Source: Streptomyces sp. NBC_01431 (GTDB lineage Bacteria > Actinomycetota > Actinomycetes > Streptomycetales > Streptomycetaceae). From it: a stretch of DNA of 64,000 nt. Position numbers and translations under genes: made by a program. The stretch lies in assembly GCF_036231355.1 (NCBI RefSeq), contig NZ_CP109497.1:62001-126000 (forward strand). Reading direction: 5' to 3'. Below the pieces are notes generated by a model. The model was given only the letters and a program-made list of their open reading frames with translations. It had not been told where the DNA came from and did not search any database. Below, in pieces: positions 53,290-61,296 of the stretch (position 1 is its first letter; each line of letters starts with the position of its first letter).

Positions 53290-53344
53290 TCAAGGACCGC
53301 GGCGAAGGCTGTGGGCACATCCCGGCCATCACCGCCCCGGCCGG

Positions 53345-55396
53345 TCAGGCCACCCGGTCATCGTGCGCCGCCGCCGGGCCACCCCGCAGGACCACGCCCC
53401 CCGGCCCCTCCACGTGCTTCTCCCCCAGCATCACCGTGCCCGCTTCGGCCCCGGTCACCGACGCGACGGCGGGAGCGGACCCGGGCGGTTCGGCCACCAG
53501 TCGGCGAAGCCGGGCGAGGGCCTCCTCGCGGCGGGCGGCCGGCTCGTGCTCGGCGCACTCGGCGGCGTAGATGCCGATGAGGCAGTGGAAGCGGTACTGG
53601 TGGCCCGGCCCCTCCTCCAGCAGATGGTTGGCGGCCAGGACCGACAGCAGCCGACGGGCGGTGGCGCGGTCCGTTCCCGCCAGCGTCGCGGCGATCTCCA
53701 CCGTCAACGGGCCGTCGTACAGGCCCAGATGACGGAACATCCGGGCCGCGTCCGCGGGCAGCGCCTGGTACGACGCGTCGAAGACGCCCCGCACGCTGGC
53801 CGACGCATCGTCCTTCACCATGAGCTGGTCGAGCCGGCCGCGTTCAGCCGCGTACGGCTCGACCAGCGCGCTCAGCGGCACACCCGGGTTGGCCGCGAGC
53901 CGCTCGGCGACGATGCGCAGCGCCAACGGCAGCCCTCCGCACTGTGTCACCAGGCGCGCGGTGGCCGCGCGCTGCCCGTGGAGTCGTCCCCCGCTGAGCT
54001 CGGCCAGCAGCTGCGTCGACTCGTTCTCGTCCAGCGGCCCGATGGTGACGAGGTGCGCGCCGTCGCGCGCCGCGAGCCCGCTGAAACGCTGCCGGCTCGT
54101 GGCCAGGACACAGGACGAGCCCCGGGGTATCAGCGGCCGCAGTTGGTCGGGGCTGTACGCGTCGTCGAGCACCACCAGCATCTTCTGGCCGTGCAGCAGA
54201 CTGCGGTAGAGGGTGGCGCGCGCGGCGAGGCCCGCGGGCATCCGCGAGTCGTCCACTCCCAGGCTGCCCAGGAGCTGCCCGAGTGCGTCCGCGGCACTCA
54301 CCGTGCGGCCCTCCGGTCCGGTGCCCCGCAGGTCCACGTACAACTGGCCGTCGGGGAACCGGTCGATGAGCCGATGTGCCAGCTGGAGGACGAACGCCGA
54401 CTTGCCCACCCCGGCCGGACCGTCGACCACCGCCACCGGTGTCGATGCACCCCCGCGGGCGCTCTCACCGCTCACCACGTCTTCCAGCCACGCCAGCTCC
54501 TTGACCCGGCCCACGAACCCGCGTGCCAGCGAAGGGAGTTGGACGGGTTTGGGCGCGGCCTGGAGCCTGGCGTGCCGGCCCGCGAGCAGAACGGGTGCGG
54601 GGTCCGCGCCGGGCGAGCGCGGCTCGGGACGTCCGGACAGGATCTGCTGGTAGAGGTGGCGCAGATCGACGCCGGGTTCTATGCCCAGTTCCCTGCGCAG
54701 CAGCTCCCGGGTCTCCTCGTACAGGCGCAGGGCGTGGGCCTGCCGGCCGCCCCGGTACAGCGCGACGATCAGCAGCCAGCGCAACCGCTCCCGCAGCGGC
54801 TCCTCCGCCACAGCGCTGGTCAGTTCGGTCACCAGCTCGGCGTGACGTCCCACCGCCAGCATGTCGACGGCCCACTCCTCGACAGCCGTCAGCCGCAGGT
54901 CCCGCAGCCGGGCGCGCTCCATCACCGCGAAGGGGCCGGGGACCGCGTGCAGTGCCTCGCCCTGCCAGCACGACAGGGCCTTCTCGTACAGCCGCAGGGT
55001 CGCCTCGGTCGTGGTCTCCCCCCGTGACGTGCGCGCCTCGCCGAGGCGCCGGGCGAAGAGCGTGGCGTCCACGGCCGCGGGGTCCATCCGCAGGCAGTAC
55101 CCGCCGGACTCGCTGCTGAGCACGGCGCCGGCGGCTCGTCTGCCGCGGCCGGGCTCCAGGGCCCGGCGCAGGCCTGCCACATAGGTGTGCACGCCGTTCG
55201 CGGCCGTCTGCGGGGCCACACTGCCCCACACGGCGTCCACCACGTTCTCGACGCCCACCACGTCACCGGCCCGGCTCGCGAGCAGGCCGAGCACGGCCCG
55301 CTGCTTGGGCGGGCCCAGGGCCACCTCCACGCCGTTCCGCCAGGTGCGCACCGGCCCCAGGAGCTGTATGCGCAGGGGTGCTCCAGCGGTCGCCAT
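53345..55396 (-). CDS. AfsR-like SARP regulator with NB-ARC domain
   Basis: A 683-residue protein from ATG 55396 with AGGAGG upstream. Residues 10-100 are the OmpR-like DNA-binding domain (RIQLLGPVRTWRNGVEVALG), 105-250 the bacterial transcription activation domain (ALHAVPGPFAVMERARLRDL), then NB-ARC with Walker A (VDGPAGVGKSAF), Walker B (KMLVVLDDA) and GLPLAL. AfsR itself is about 990 residues with C-terminal TPRs, which are mostly missing here. SARPs activate antibiotic genes; the ATPase part suggests signal-dependent control. Confidence 0.9.
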   Translation of the reverse strand: MATAGAPLRIQLLGPVRTWRNGVEVALGPPKQRAVLGLLASRAGDVVGVENVVDAVWGSVAPQTAANGVHTYVAGLRRALEPGRGRRAAGAVLSSESGGYCLRMDPAAVDATLFARRLGEARTSRGETTTEATLRLYEKALSCWQGEALHAVPGPFAVMERARLRDLRLTAVEEWAVDMLAVGRHAELVTELTSAVAEEPLRERLRWLLIVALYRGGRQAHALRLYEETRELLRRELGIEPGVDLRHLYQQILSGRPEPRSPGADPAPVLLAGRHARLQAAPKPVQLPSLARGFVGRVKELAWLEDVVSGESARGGASTPVAVVDGPAGVGKSAFVLQLAHRLIDRFPDGQLYVDLRGTGPEGRTVSAADALGQLLGSLGVDDSRMPAGLAARATLYRSLLHGQKMLVVLDDAYSPDQLRPLIPRGSSCVLATSRQRFSGLAARDGAHLVTIGPLDENESTQLLAELSGGRLHGQRAATARLVTQCGGLPLALRIVAERLAANPGVPLSALVEPYAAERGRLDQLMVKDDASASVRGVFDASYQALPADAARMFRHLGLYDGPLTVEIAATLAGTDRATARRLLSVLAANHLLEEGPGHQYRFHCLIGIYAAECAEHEPAARREEALARLRRLVAEPPGSAPAVASVTGAEAGTVMLGEKHVEGPGGVVLRGGPAAAHDDRVA

Positions 55397-55909
55397 GGGT
55401 GATTCGCCTCCTGAATGATCTGCACAAACAAGAAGTAGAGGAAGCGCCGTCGCGTCTCGACACTGAGACAGCGTCACGAGAAATGGTTCTTCATGAACGC
55501 ACGCCAACGCAACGGAGAAATTTCGATGGACCGACGGTTGCACTCACTCGTCGGCGCCAAATCGTGTCCGGCGGGAGGGAGTTATCGGATGAACACCCAT
55601 GTGAGGCTCACTGAGCACGTTTCCACCTCTCCATTATTGAAAGGCGTACGCGAAAATTACCAGTAAAGGCGTGGCAGCTCAATATCGGCCGCTGCGCCGG
55701 AGCCGCATCCGACGGAATGAATGAAGGATGACATCCGTTTGTTTACGCGCTCACGGAGATGACGGGCCGTGCGGGACCACCCGCGAACATCGTGCGGCTC
55801 GGCCATCCTCACGCACGTGTTCAAGTGCTCGCTCTGGGCAGTTGAACATCAGCGCGGGCGGCGCCCGGGGGCCACCAGGGCGGCCGGACCCGGCTGCTAG
55901 GTTTGACCG
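55397..55909. other. Regulatory gap between SARP and XRE genes
   Basis: A 513-bp region with lower GC than its neighbours. GTTC-TTCAT-GAAC (55486-55498) is a small palindrome. The StrR-type site lies at 55819-55847. No gene is seen. Confidence 0.6.
55819..55847. promoter_or_regulatory. StrR/NovG-type activator binding site
   Basis: GTTCAAGTG (55819-55827), 11 nt, CAGTTGAAC (55839-55847). Against the known consensus GTTCRACTG-N11-CRGTYGAAC it differs at one of 18 positions with exact spacing. It lies 62 bp before the XRE start codon. The StrR-family gene at 46869 is the expected binder. Confidence 0.8.
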
Positions 55910-56755
55910 ATGGCAGCCCTGACACGTTCCAGCGAATCCGGCCGCCGTACGCTCGGGGCCTTCGTCAGATCACGGCGCGAGCGCCTGTCTCCCGACGACG
56001 TGGGGATCTCCGACTCCTCGCGCCGGCGCACACCCGGGCTGCGCCGTGAGGAAGTGGCCGCGCTGTCCGGGGTGAGCCTCAGCTGGTACACGTGGCTGGA
56101 GCAGGGCCGGGACATCAAGGTCTCCCGCCAGGTACTCGCCTCCCTCTCGCGGGCCCTCAGGCTCTCCGCGCCGGAGATCCGGCACCTGTACCGGCTCGGT
56201 GACGAGCTGCCCCCGGACGTCGGGGATCCGCGCGGCTGCCCCGAACGGGACGAGCAACTCGACGCCATGCTGCGGGCGTTGGAACCCAACCCCGCGGTGC
56301 TGCTCGACCACCACTGGGACGTCATCGCCTGGAACCGGGCGGAGGCGGGCCTGTTCACGGACTTCGGTGCGCTGCCCGTCGAGCGCCGCAACATGCTCTG
56401 GGTCATCTTCGCCTGGCCGCCCGCGCGTTTTCTGATGACGGACTGGGAGGCCCAGGCCGGCCAGGTGCTGGCCCAGTTCCGCATGCGCGCCGACGAGGAA
56501 CCCGGCGATCCGCGCTTCGCGGCGGTCGTCGCCGACCTGCTGGCCGCGGCACCCGACTTCGCCCGCTTCTGGCAGCGGCATGAGGTCGCCGACTACCGGG
56601 CCGTCAACAAGCACTTCACGCACCCGAGGGCGGGCCGTCTCACGTTGCGCCAGTCGAAGCTGATCGCCGCCGACGACCCCCGCCTCCACCTGCTGGCCCG
56701 CTTCCCGGCCGACGAGGGGACGAAGGACGCCCTCGCCCTGCTCGTGGAGGAGTAG
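55910..56755 (+). CDS. XRE-family regulator with MmyB-like domain
   Basis: A 281-residue protein. Helix-turn-helix: RRTPGLRREEVAALSGVSLS and WYTWLEQGRDIKVSRQVL. The MmyB-like ligand-binding domain follows (DHHWDVIAWNRAEAGLF; HFTHPRAGRLTLRQSKLIA). MmyB, in the methylenomycin cluster, activates transcription together with butenolide signals; many homologues regulate neighbouring genes. Its promoter region contains a StrR-type site, placing it in the cluster's regulatory chain. A strong hairpin ends it. Confidence 0.88.
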   Translation: MAALTRSSESGRRTLGAFVRSRRERLSPDDVGISDSSRRRTPGLRREEVAALSGVSLSWYTWLEQGRDIKVSRQVLASLSRALRLSAPEIRHLYRLGDELPPDVGDPRGCPERDEQLDAMLRALEPNPAVLLDHHWDVIAWNRAEAGLFTDFGALPVERRNMLWVIFAWPPARFLMTDWEAQAGQVLAQFRMRADEEPGDPRFAAVVADLLAAAPDFARFWQRHEVADYRAVNKHFTHPRAGRLTLRQSKLIAADDPRLHLLARFPADEGTKDALALLVEE

Positions 56756-56793
56756 GGGCGCGCCGCCGTTTCGCGTACGCCCCGCAAAGGTGC

Positions 56794-56827
56794 CGGCCCC
56801 CACGACCGGGTGCGGTCGTGGGGGCCG
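56794..56827. terminator. Bidirectional terminator
   Basis: CGGCCCCCACGACCG, loop GGTG, CGGTCGTGGGGGCCG: a perfect 15-bp stem between the convergent XRE and dehydroquinate-synthase-II genes. Confidence 0.85.
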
Positions 56828-56842
56828 AGGGGAGATGCGGGC

Positions 56843-57952
56843 TCACTGCTCGTGCAGGAACTCCCGGATCGGGTAGCCGACATGGCGCTGGTCGGTGAGC
56901 GCGTAGCCGAGGATGACGTCGCCCGGCTTCAGCTCGGTGATGTTGTGGACGCTGCCGCCGGGGCCGAGCACCCGCACGTGCCAGTCGTCCTGGCAGATCA
57001 CGTTCACCTTGCCGCCCGAGGGCGACTCCGCCTCGATCAGGAGCATCGGGCGGCTCTCCATCTTGATGCGGCCGACCACGACGCGCCGGGTGTTGCCGTC
57101 GGTGTCGACGGCCAGCAGCTCGGAGCCGGAGCGCAGTTCGGCGAGGTAGCGCGTCCGGTTGGCCGGCGTGAGGCTGTAGGAGTGCAGCGCGGCCGCGTTC
57201 ACCCGGAAGGGGCGGGTCGGCATGTAGGGAAGCGGGTGCGTCTCGCTGCTCACGAGGATCATGCCCGTGGCGTGCGAGCCGACCAGGATGCCCTCGTTCT
57301 GCTTGAAGTGGGAGCAGGTGTCGACGCACACCCGGTCGCCCAGGCCCACGTGGGCGAGCCCGGTCACCGTCAGCTCCTCCAACTTCAGCTGCTCGGTGCC
57401 CTCCTGGACGATCTCGGTCAGGGTGGTCGCCTCACCCACCGCGGTGGGCTTGAGCATGATGCCCTCGGGACCGCGCTCAAGGACGGTGAGCGTGATCTCG
57501 GCGTCCTCCAGGTCGGTGACCACCGTGATCAGCTTGCCCTCGGCCTTGTCCGTGGCGCCCAGCAGGATCTCCAGCGGGATCTTGCTGGGGTCCTGAAGGA
57601 ACTCCACCACCGTCCACGCCGCCGTGGACGCGACCGAGCAGGCCACCGCCAGCGACTCCTCGCCGGTGACGGTGACGAAGACGCCCTTCTCCGCGTTGGG
57701 CGAGGCCGGCTCGTACTTCTTGGCCAGGGTGTGGTCGACGATCAGGATGTCGGCGGTCTCCGCCAGCTTCGCGGCCGCCGGCTGCGGGGTGTCCGCGAGT
57801 ATGAGGCCGACCTTGCTCTTGTTCGGCGGAATCGTGGCCAGCAGCTCCGGGTCGTCGGAGACGAATCCGTCGATGCCGACGTGCACGGCCTCCTCGATCA
57901 CGGTGGCGGTGAGATCCTTCAGCCCGCGGACGTCGATCCAGGTGAGCTTCAC
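56843..57952 (-). CDS. 3-dehydroquinate synthase II-like enzyme (GriH-type)
   Basis: A 369-residue protein from GTG 57952 after GAGGAG. It matches the archaeal-type DHQS II family along its length (LTWIDVRGLKDLTATVIEEA; HVGLGDRVCVDTCSHFKQNE; SSETHPLPYMPTRPFRVNAA; NVICQDDWHVRVLGPGGSVH). In actinomycetes homologues such as GriH, with GriI, cyclise an amino-heptulosonate to 3-amino-4-hydroxybenzoic acid. The aldolase gene lies 25 bp upstream in the same operon, supporting this role rather than shikimate synthesis. Confidence 0.88.
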   Translation of the reverse strand: MKLTWIDVRGLKDLTATVIEEAVHVGIDGFVSDDPELLATIPPNKSKVGLILADTPQPAAAKLAETADILIVDHTLAKKYEPASPNAEKGVFVTVTGEESLAVACSVASTAAWTVVEFLQDPSKIPLEILLGATDKAEGKLITVVTDLEDAEITLTVLERGPEGIMLKPTAVGEATTLTEIVQEGTEQLKLEELTVTGLAHVGLGDRVCVDTCSHFKQNEGILVGSHATGMILVSSETHPLPYMPTRPFRVNAAALHSYSLTPANRTRYLAELRSGSELLAVDTDGNTRRVVVGRIKMESRPMLLIEAESPSGGKVNVICQDDWHVRVLGPGGSVHNITELKPGDVILGYALTDQRHVGYPIREFLHEQ

Positions 57953-57977
57953 AGCGAACTCCTCATTGGTATTCGGG

Positions 57978-58847
57978 TCAGGTCTGGGCGGGTGTGGGAG
58001 AGGCGGCCGCCAGCGCCCGGTCGGGGCGTACGGGGGCACGGGTGGGGATGTCGTCGCCGCCGGTACAGTCGACGGACGGCAGGTGCAGGGCGTCGGCGAC
58101 CAGGCGCACGGTGCCGGCGACATCGGGCGAGGCCCAGACGTTGCGGCCCATGGCGACGCCGAGCGCGCCCGAGGCCACGACGTCACTGACGGTCTGGGTC
58201 AGCTGCCGGCCGCCCACCGGGGCACCGCCCGCGGTGATGATGCCGATCGGGCAACTGCGCACCACCTCGGCCATCGTGACCGGTGAGCCGGTGTAGGGCA
58301 CCTTCGCGATGTCCGCGCCGAGGTCGGCGGCGAGGTTCGCGGCGTGCGCCACCAGGTCGGGGTCCGTCGGATTGCTCATCCGCGGCCCGCGCGGATAGAC
58401 CATCGCGATGAGCGGCAGGCCCCAGCGGGTGCAGCCGTCGGCGGCCCTGGCCAGGTCGCCCAGCTGCTCGGCCTCGGTGTCGGAGCCCATGTTGATGTGG
58501 ATGCTGACGGCGTCGGCCCCAAGCTCCAGCGCCTCCTCGACCTCGGCGAGGCGGACCTTGGCGTTGGCGTCGGGGGCGTGCCGTGTGATGCCGTTCAGAT
58601 GGAGCACCAGTGCCGTGCCACGCAGTACGTCCGCCGGCAGGAACCGCATGCGGCCCTTGTGCACCAGCAGGGCGTCCCCGCCGTTGCGCGAAACCGCGAG
58701 GGCGATGTCGCGAACGGCCGGAGCGGAGGCGATCGGGCCGTCGGCGACCGAGTGGTCAAGCGGCACCACGAAGGTCCGGCCGGACACCGGATTGATGAGG
58801 CGGCTCAGCCGCAGACTTTTTCCCGGGGAATGGTGGACCACTTCCAT
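57978..58847 (-). CDS. Class I aldolase, GriI-type (C-C bond forming for 3,4-AHBA)
   Basis: A 289-residue protein from ATG 58847 with GAGAGG upstream. It matches the 2-amino-3,7-dideoxy-D-threo-hept-6-ulosonate synthase / FbaB group: TFVVPLDHSVADGPI, LHLNGITRHAPDANAKVRLA, MVYPRGPRMSNPTDPDLVAH, and the Schiff-base lysine region DIAKVPYTGS, then GIITAGGAPVGG and GVAMGRNVWASPD. GriI condenses aspartate semialdehyde with dihydroxyacetone phosphate as the first step to 3-amino-4-hydroxybenzoate. The pairing with the GriH-like gene is the main evidence for this pathway. Confidence 0.9.
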   Translation of the reverse strand: MEVVHHSPGKSLRLSRLINPVSGRTFVVPLDHSVADGPIASAPAVRDIALAVSRNGGDALLVHKGRMRFLPADVLRGTALVLHLNGITRHAPDANAKVRLAEVEEALELGADAVSIHINMGSDTEAEQLGDLARAADGCTRWGLPLIAMVYPRGPRMSNPTDPDLVAHAANLAADLGADIAKVPYTGSPVTMAEVVRSCPIGIITAGGAPVGGRQLTQTVSDVVASGALGVAMGRNVWASPDVAGTVRLVADALHLPSVDCTGGDDIPTRAPVRPDRALAAASPTPAQT

Positions 58848-58976
58848 GGAGATTCCTCTCACGCCGGACGCAACCACCCTGGCGCATCCCGGCCGTGCCG
58901 GCAGATGGATGGGAGATCGTCCCAGAACTGCGGCGGAAGGCCTGATCGACGGGACTCGGCACATCGAAGTCGTAAA

Positions 58977-59027
58977 GGTTCGGCCATGTCAAGTGTCCAT
59001 CGATGCCTATGAGTTGGGTGCCGAACC
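58977..59027. promoter_or_regulatory. Long inverted repeat in the aldolase-Rieske promoter region
   Basis: GGTTCGGC (58977-58984) and GCCGAACC (59020-59027) are perfect inverted 8-bp arms 35 nt apart, just upstream of a TTGACA box. They may bind a regulator or form a DNA loop between the divergent genes. The spacing does not fit the StrR site. Confidence 0.45.
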
Positions 59028-59031
59028 GCGA

Positions 59032-59059
59032 TTGACAGGGCGTACGGCGACCGTATCGT
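59032..59059 (+). promoter_or_regulatory. Vegetative-type promoter for the Rieske oxygenase gene
   Basis: TTGACA (59032-59037) and TATCGT (59054-59059) with 16 nt between them fit a HrdB-type promoter. It implies a leader of about 150 nt before the ATG at 59215. Confidence 0.5.
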
Positions 59060-59214
59060 TGAGCCTTGTCGAATCGCGCTGCACCAGCCGGTCCTCCCCT
59101 CTCACTGATGGGCGGACCACCGTAATACGTCCGTCCTCGCGGGCGGACTTTTCTCGGCCGCGGATTGAATATCGACTTGCGCGCGACGCCCACTGATATC
59201 TACAGGAGAGCTCA

Positions 59215-60234
59215 ATGAGTGCTTTTCCGCAGAACTATTGGTATGTCGCTGCCTGGAGCAAGGAAGTGGGCAGGAAGCTCCTCAGCCGGACGATCTGCGG
59301 CGAGCCGGTCGTGTTCTACCGGAGCCGCGACGGACAGCCGGTGGCCCTGGCGGACCGCTGTGTGCACCGCCGTTACCCGCTCTCGCTCGGCAAGCTCCAG
59401 GACGACTCCATCGAGTGCGGCTACCACGGCTTCGTCTTCGACTGCTCCGGGACCTGCACCTTCGTGCCCGGCCAGGACCGGGTTCCGCGCACCGCGCGGG
59501 TGCCGCGCTACCAGGTGGTGGAGCGGGACAAGTGGATCTGGATCTGGATCGGCGACCAGAGCAAGGCCGACCCGGCGCTGGTGCCGGACGCGCACTGGCT
59601 GGACGACCCCGAGTGGGCATCGGTCGAGGACATGGCGTACTCGCCGTTCCGGTACAGCCTGCTGATGGACAACCTCATGGACCTGTCCCACGAGACGTAT
59701 CTGCACGCGGGGCTGATCGGCACGCCGGAGATCGCCCGGACGCCGTTCACCACCCACGTCGACAACGCGCGCAACCGGGTCACCTTCTCGCGCCACATGG
59801 AGGCCGTGGCGTGCCCGCCCTTCTACGAGAAGACCACCGGCTACACCACGCCGATCGACCGCTGGCAGGACGTGGCGTTCCAGCCGCCCGCGTTCTGGGT
59901 GAACAACGTGCGGGTCGCGCCGCAGGGAACACCGGTCGGCCCGAACGGGGACGAGGGCGGCGCCCACGTCAAGATCGTGCACGGGCTCACCCCGGAGACC
60001 GAGAACAGCACGTGGGACTTCTGGGCGGTGGTCCGCGACTTCGCGCTGGACGACGACTCCGTCAGCGACGCACTCCTGACGATGAATCAGGAAGTGGTCC
60101 AGCAGGACCTGGACGCCCTGACCGTCCTTGAGCAGGTGGTGGCCAACGAGCCGCCGGGGACGCAGGAGCTGAGCGTCGAGATCGACGCGGGCGGCCTGGC
60201 CGCGCGCGCGATGCTCCGCAAGATCAACCCGTAA
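59215..60234 (+). CDS. Rieske non-heme iron oxygenase (vanillate O-demethylase-like)
   Basis: A 339-residue protein with AGGAGAG before ATG 59215. Rieske [2Fe-2S] ligands are Cys49, His51 (ADRCVHRRYPLSLG) and Cys68, His71 (IECGYHGFVFD). The mononuclear iron site is DNLMDLSHETYLH with His159 and His164, plus a later Asp near the C-terminus (EVVQQDLDAL). It matches the VanA-type oxygenases that oxidise aromatic carboxylates or demethylate methoxyarenes. In this cluster the substrate may be 3-amino-4-hydroxybenzoate or a derived group. The reductase gene follows 31 bp later. Confidence 0.92.
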   Translation: MSAFPQNYWYVAAWSKEVGRKLLSRTICGEPVVFYRSRDGQPVALADRCVHRRYPLSLGKLQDDSIECGYHGFVFDCSGTCTFVPGQDRVPRTARVPRYQVVERDKWIWIWIGDQSKADPALVPDAHWLDDPEWASVEDMAYSPFRYSLLMDNLMDLSHETYLHAGLIGTPEIARTPFTTHVDNARNRVTFSRHMEAVACPPFYEKTTGYTTPIDRWQDVAFQPPAFWVNNVRVAPQGTPVGPNGDEGGAHVKIVHGLTPETENSTWDFWAVVRDFALDDDSVSDALLTMNQEVVQQDLDALTVLEQVVANEPPGTQELSVEIDAGGLAARAMLRKINP

Positions 60235-60265
60235 CCGTCCGCACCGAGCCCGGGGGGGCAAGACA

Positions 60266-61222
60266 ATGGCTCGCGACACGTTCGAGGTCCTGATCCGCGA
60301 GCGGACCGAACTCGCTGCGGGCGTACTGGGTCTGGAGCTGGCGGCACCCGACGGTGGCCGACTGCCCAGCGCGGAGCCCGGAGCCCACATCGACCTGGTG
60401 CTTCCCTCGGGGCTCGTGCGGCAGTTCTCCCTGTGCACCCCCGAGGGCCGGCCCGGCACCTGGCGCATCGCCGTCCTGCGCGAGCCGAACGGCCGCGGCG
60501 GATCGATCGAGGTGCACGACAGGCTCGAAGTGAACACGCGGCTGCGCGTCGCCGGCCCCCGTAACCGCTTCCCGCTGCTGCCCGCCGAGGACGTGCTGTT
60601 CATCGCGGGCGGCATCGGCATCACCCCACTGCTGCCGATGCTCGCCGAGGCCGAAGGCCGGGGCACCCGCTGGCGGCTGGTCTACGGCGGCCGGACCAGG
60701 GCGTCCATGGCCTTTCTGCCCGAGCTGGCCCGCTACGGCGCTCGCGTCACGGTCGTGCCGCAGGACGAGTACGGGCTGCTCGATCTCCAGGGGACGCTGT
60801 CCGAGGTGCCGGCCGGCGGCCGCGTCTACTGCTGCGGTCCCGAACCGCTGCTCCGGGCGGTGCAGGAGCGCTGCGCCGCGCTGCCCCGACTGACCCTGCA
60901 CACCGAGCGGTTCGCCCCCTCGGCGTCCGACGCCGACGGCCCCGAGCGGACGGACACGGATTTCGAGGCCGTGCTCAAGCGCAGTGGCCGGACGGTCCCC
61001 GTGCCCGCCGGGACCTCGGTGCTCAACGCGCTGCGCGAGGCGGGTGTGGCGGTCCTGGCCTCCTGCGAGGAGGGCACCTGCGGCACCTGCGAAACCACCG
61101 TGCTGGAGGGCACACCGGAGCACCGCGACAGCCTCCTCACTCAGGAGGAACGCGCGGCCGGCGACCTGATGCTCATCTGCGTCTCCCGCTGCCGCGGCCC
61201 CCGGCTGGTCCTCGATCTCTGA
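60266..61222 (+). CDS. Phthalate-dioxygenase-type reductase (VanB-like)
   Basis: A 318-residue FMN/NAD(H)/ferredoxin protein. Flavin site RQFSLCTPEG; NAD site DVLFIAGGIGITPLLPML; NAD tail YCCGPEPLLRAV; C-terminal plant-type [2Fe-2S] site SCEEGTCGTCETTVLEG with the fourth Cys in LMLICVSRC. It passes electrons from NAD(P)H to the Rieske oxygenase just upstream. The order of oxygenase then reductase is that of vanAB. Confidence 0.92.
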   Translation: MARDTFEVLIRERTELAAGVLGLELAAPDGGRLPSAEPGAHIDLVLPSGLVRQFSLCTPEGRPGTWRIAVLREPNGRGGSIEVHDRLEVNTRLRVAGPRNRFPLLPAEDVLFIAGGIGITPLLPMLAEAEGRGTRWRLVYGGRTRASMAFLPELARYGARVTVVPQDEYGLLDLQGTLSEVPAGGRVYCCGPEPLLRAVQERCAALPRLTLHTERFAPSASDADGPERTDTDFEAVLKRSGRTVPVPAGTSVLNALREAGVAVLASCEEGTCGTCETTVLEGTPEHRDSLLTQEERAAGDLMLICVSRCRGPRLVLDL

Positions 61223-61296
61223 CCGCTTCGCATCCCCCACACCCCCGCGTCCCCGCTCGACGGCCCACCGCCCCCGGTCGCACCTGGAGAACACCG

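Noticed and set aside
52769..55027. 752-codon plus-strand frame opposite the SARP gene
   Set aside because: It is a mirror frame; the minus strand gives a full SARP/NB-ARC protein with a good ribosome site.
56843..58847. Aldolase and DHQS II as an archaeal-type shikimate route for primary metabolism
   Set aside because: Streptomyces normally have the standard DAHP synthase and AroB; this pair sits beside NRPS and pathway regulators, so the GriI/GriH-type secondary role is more likely.
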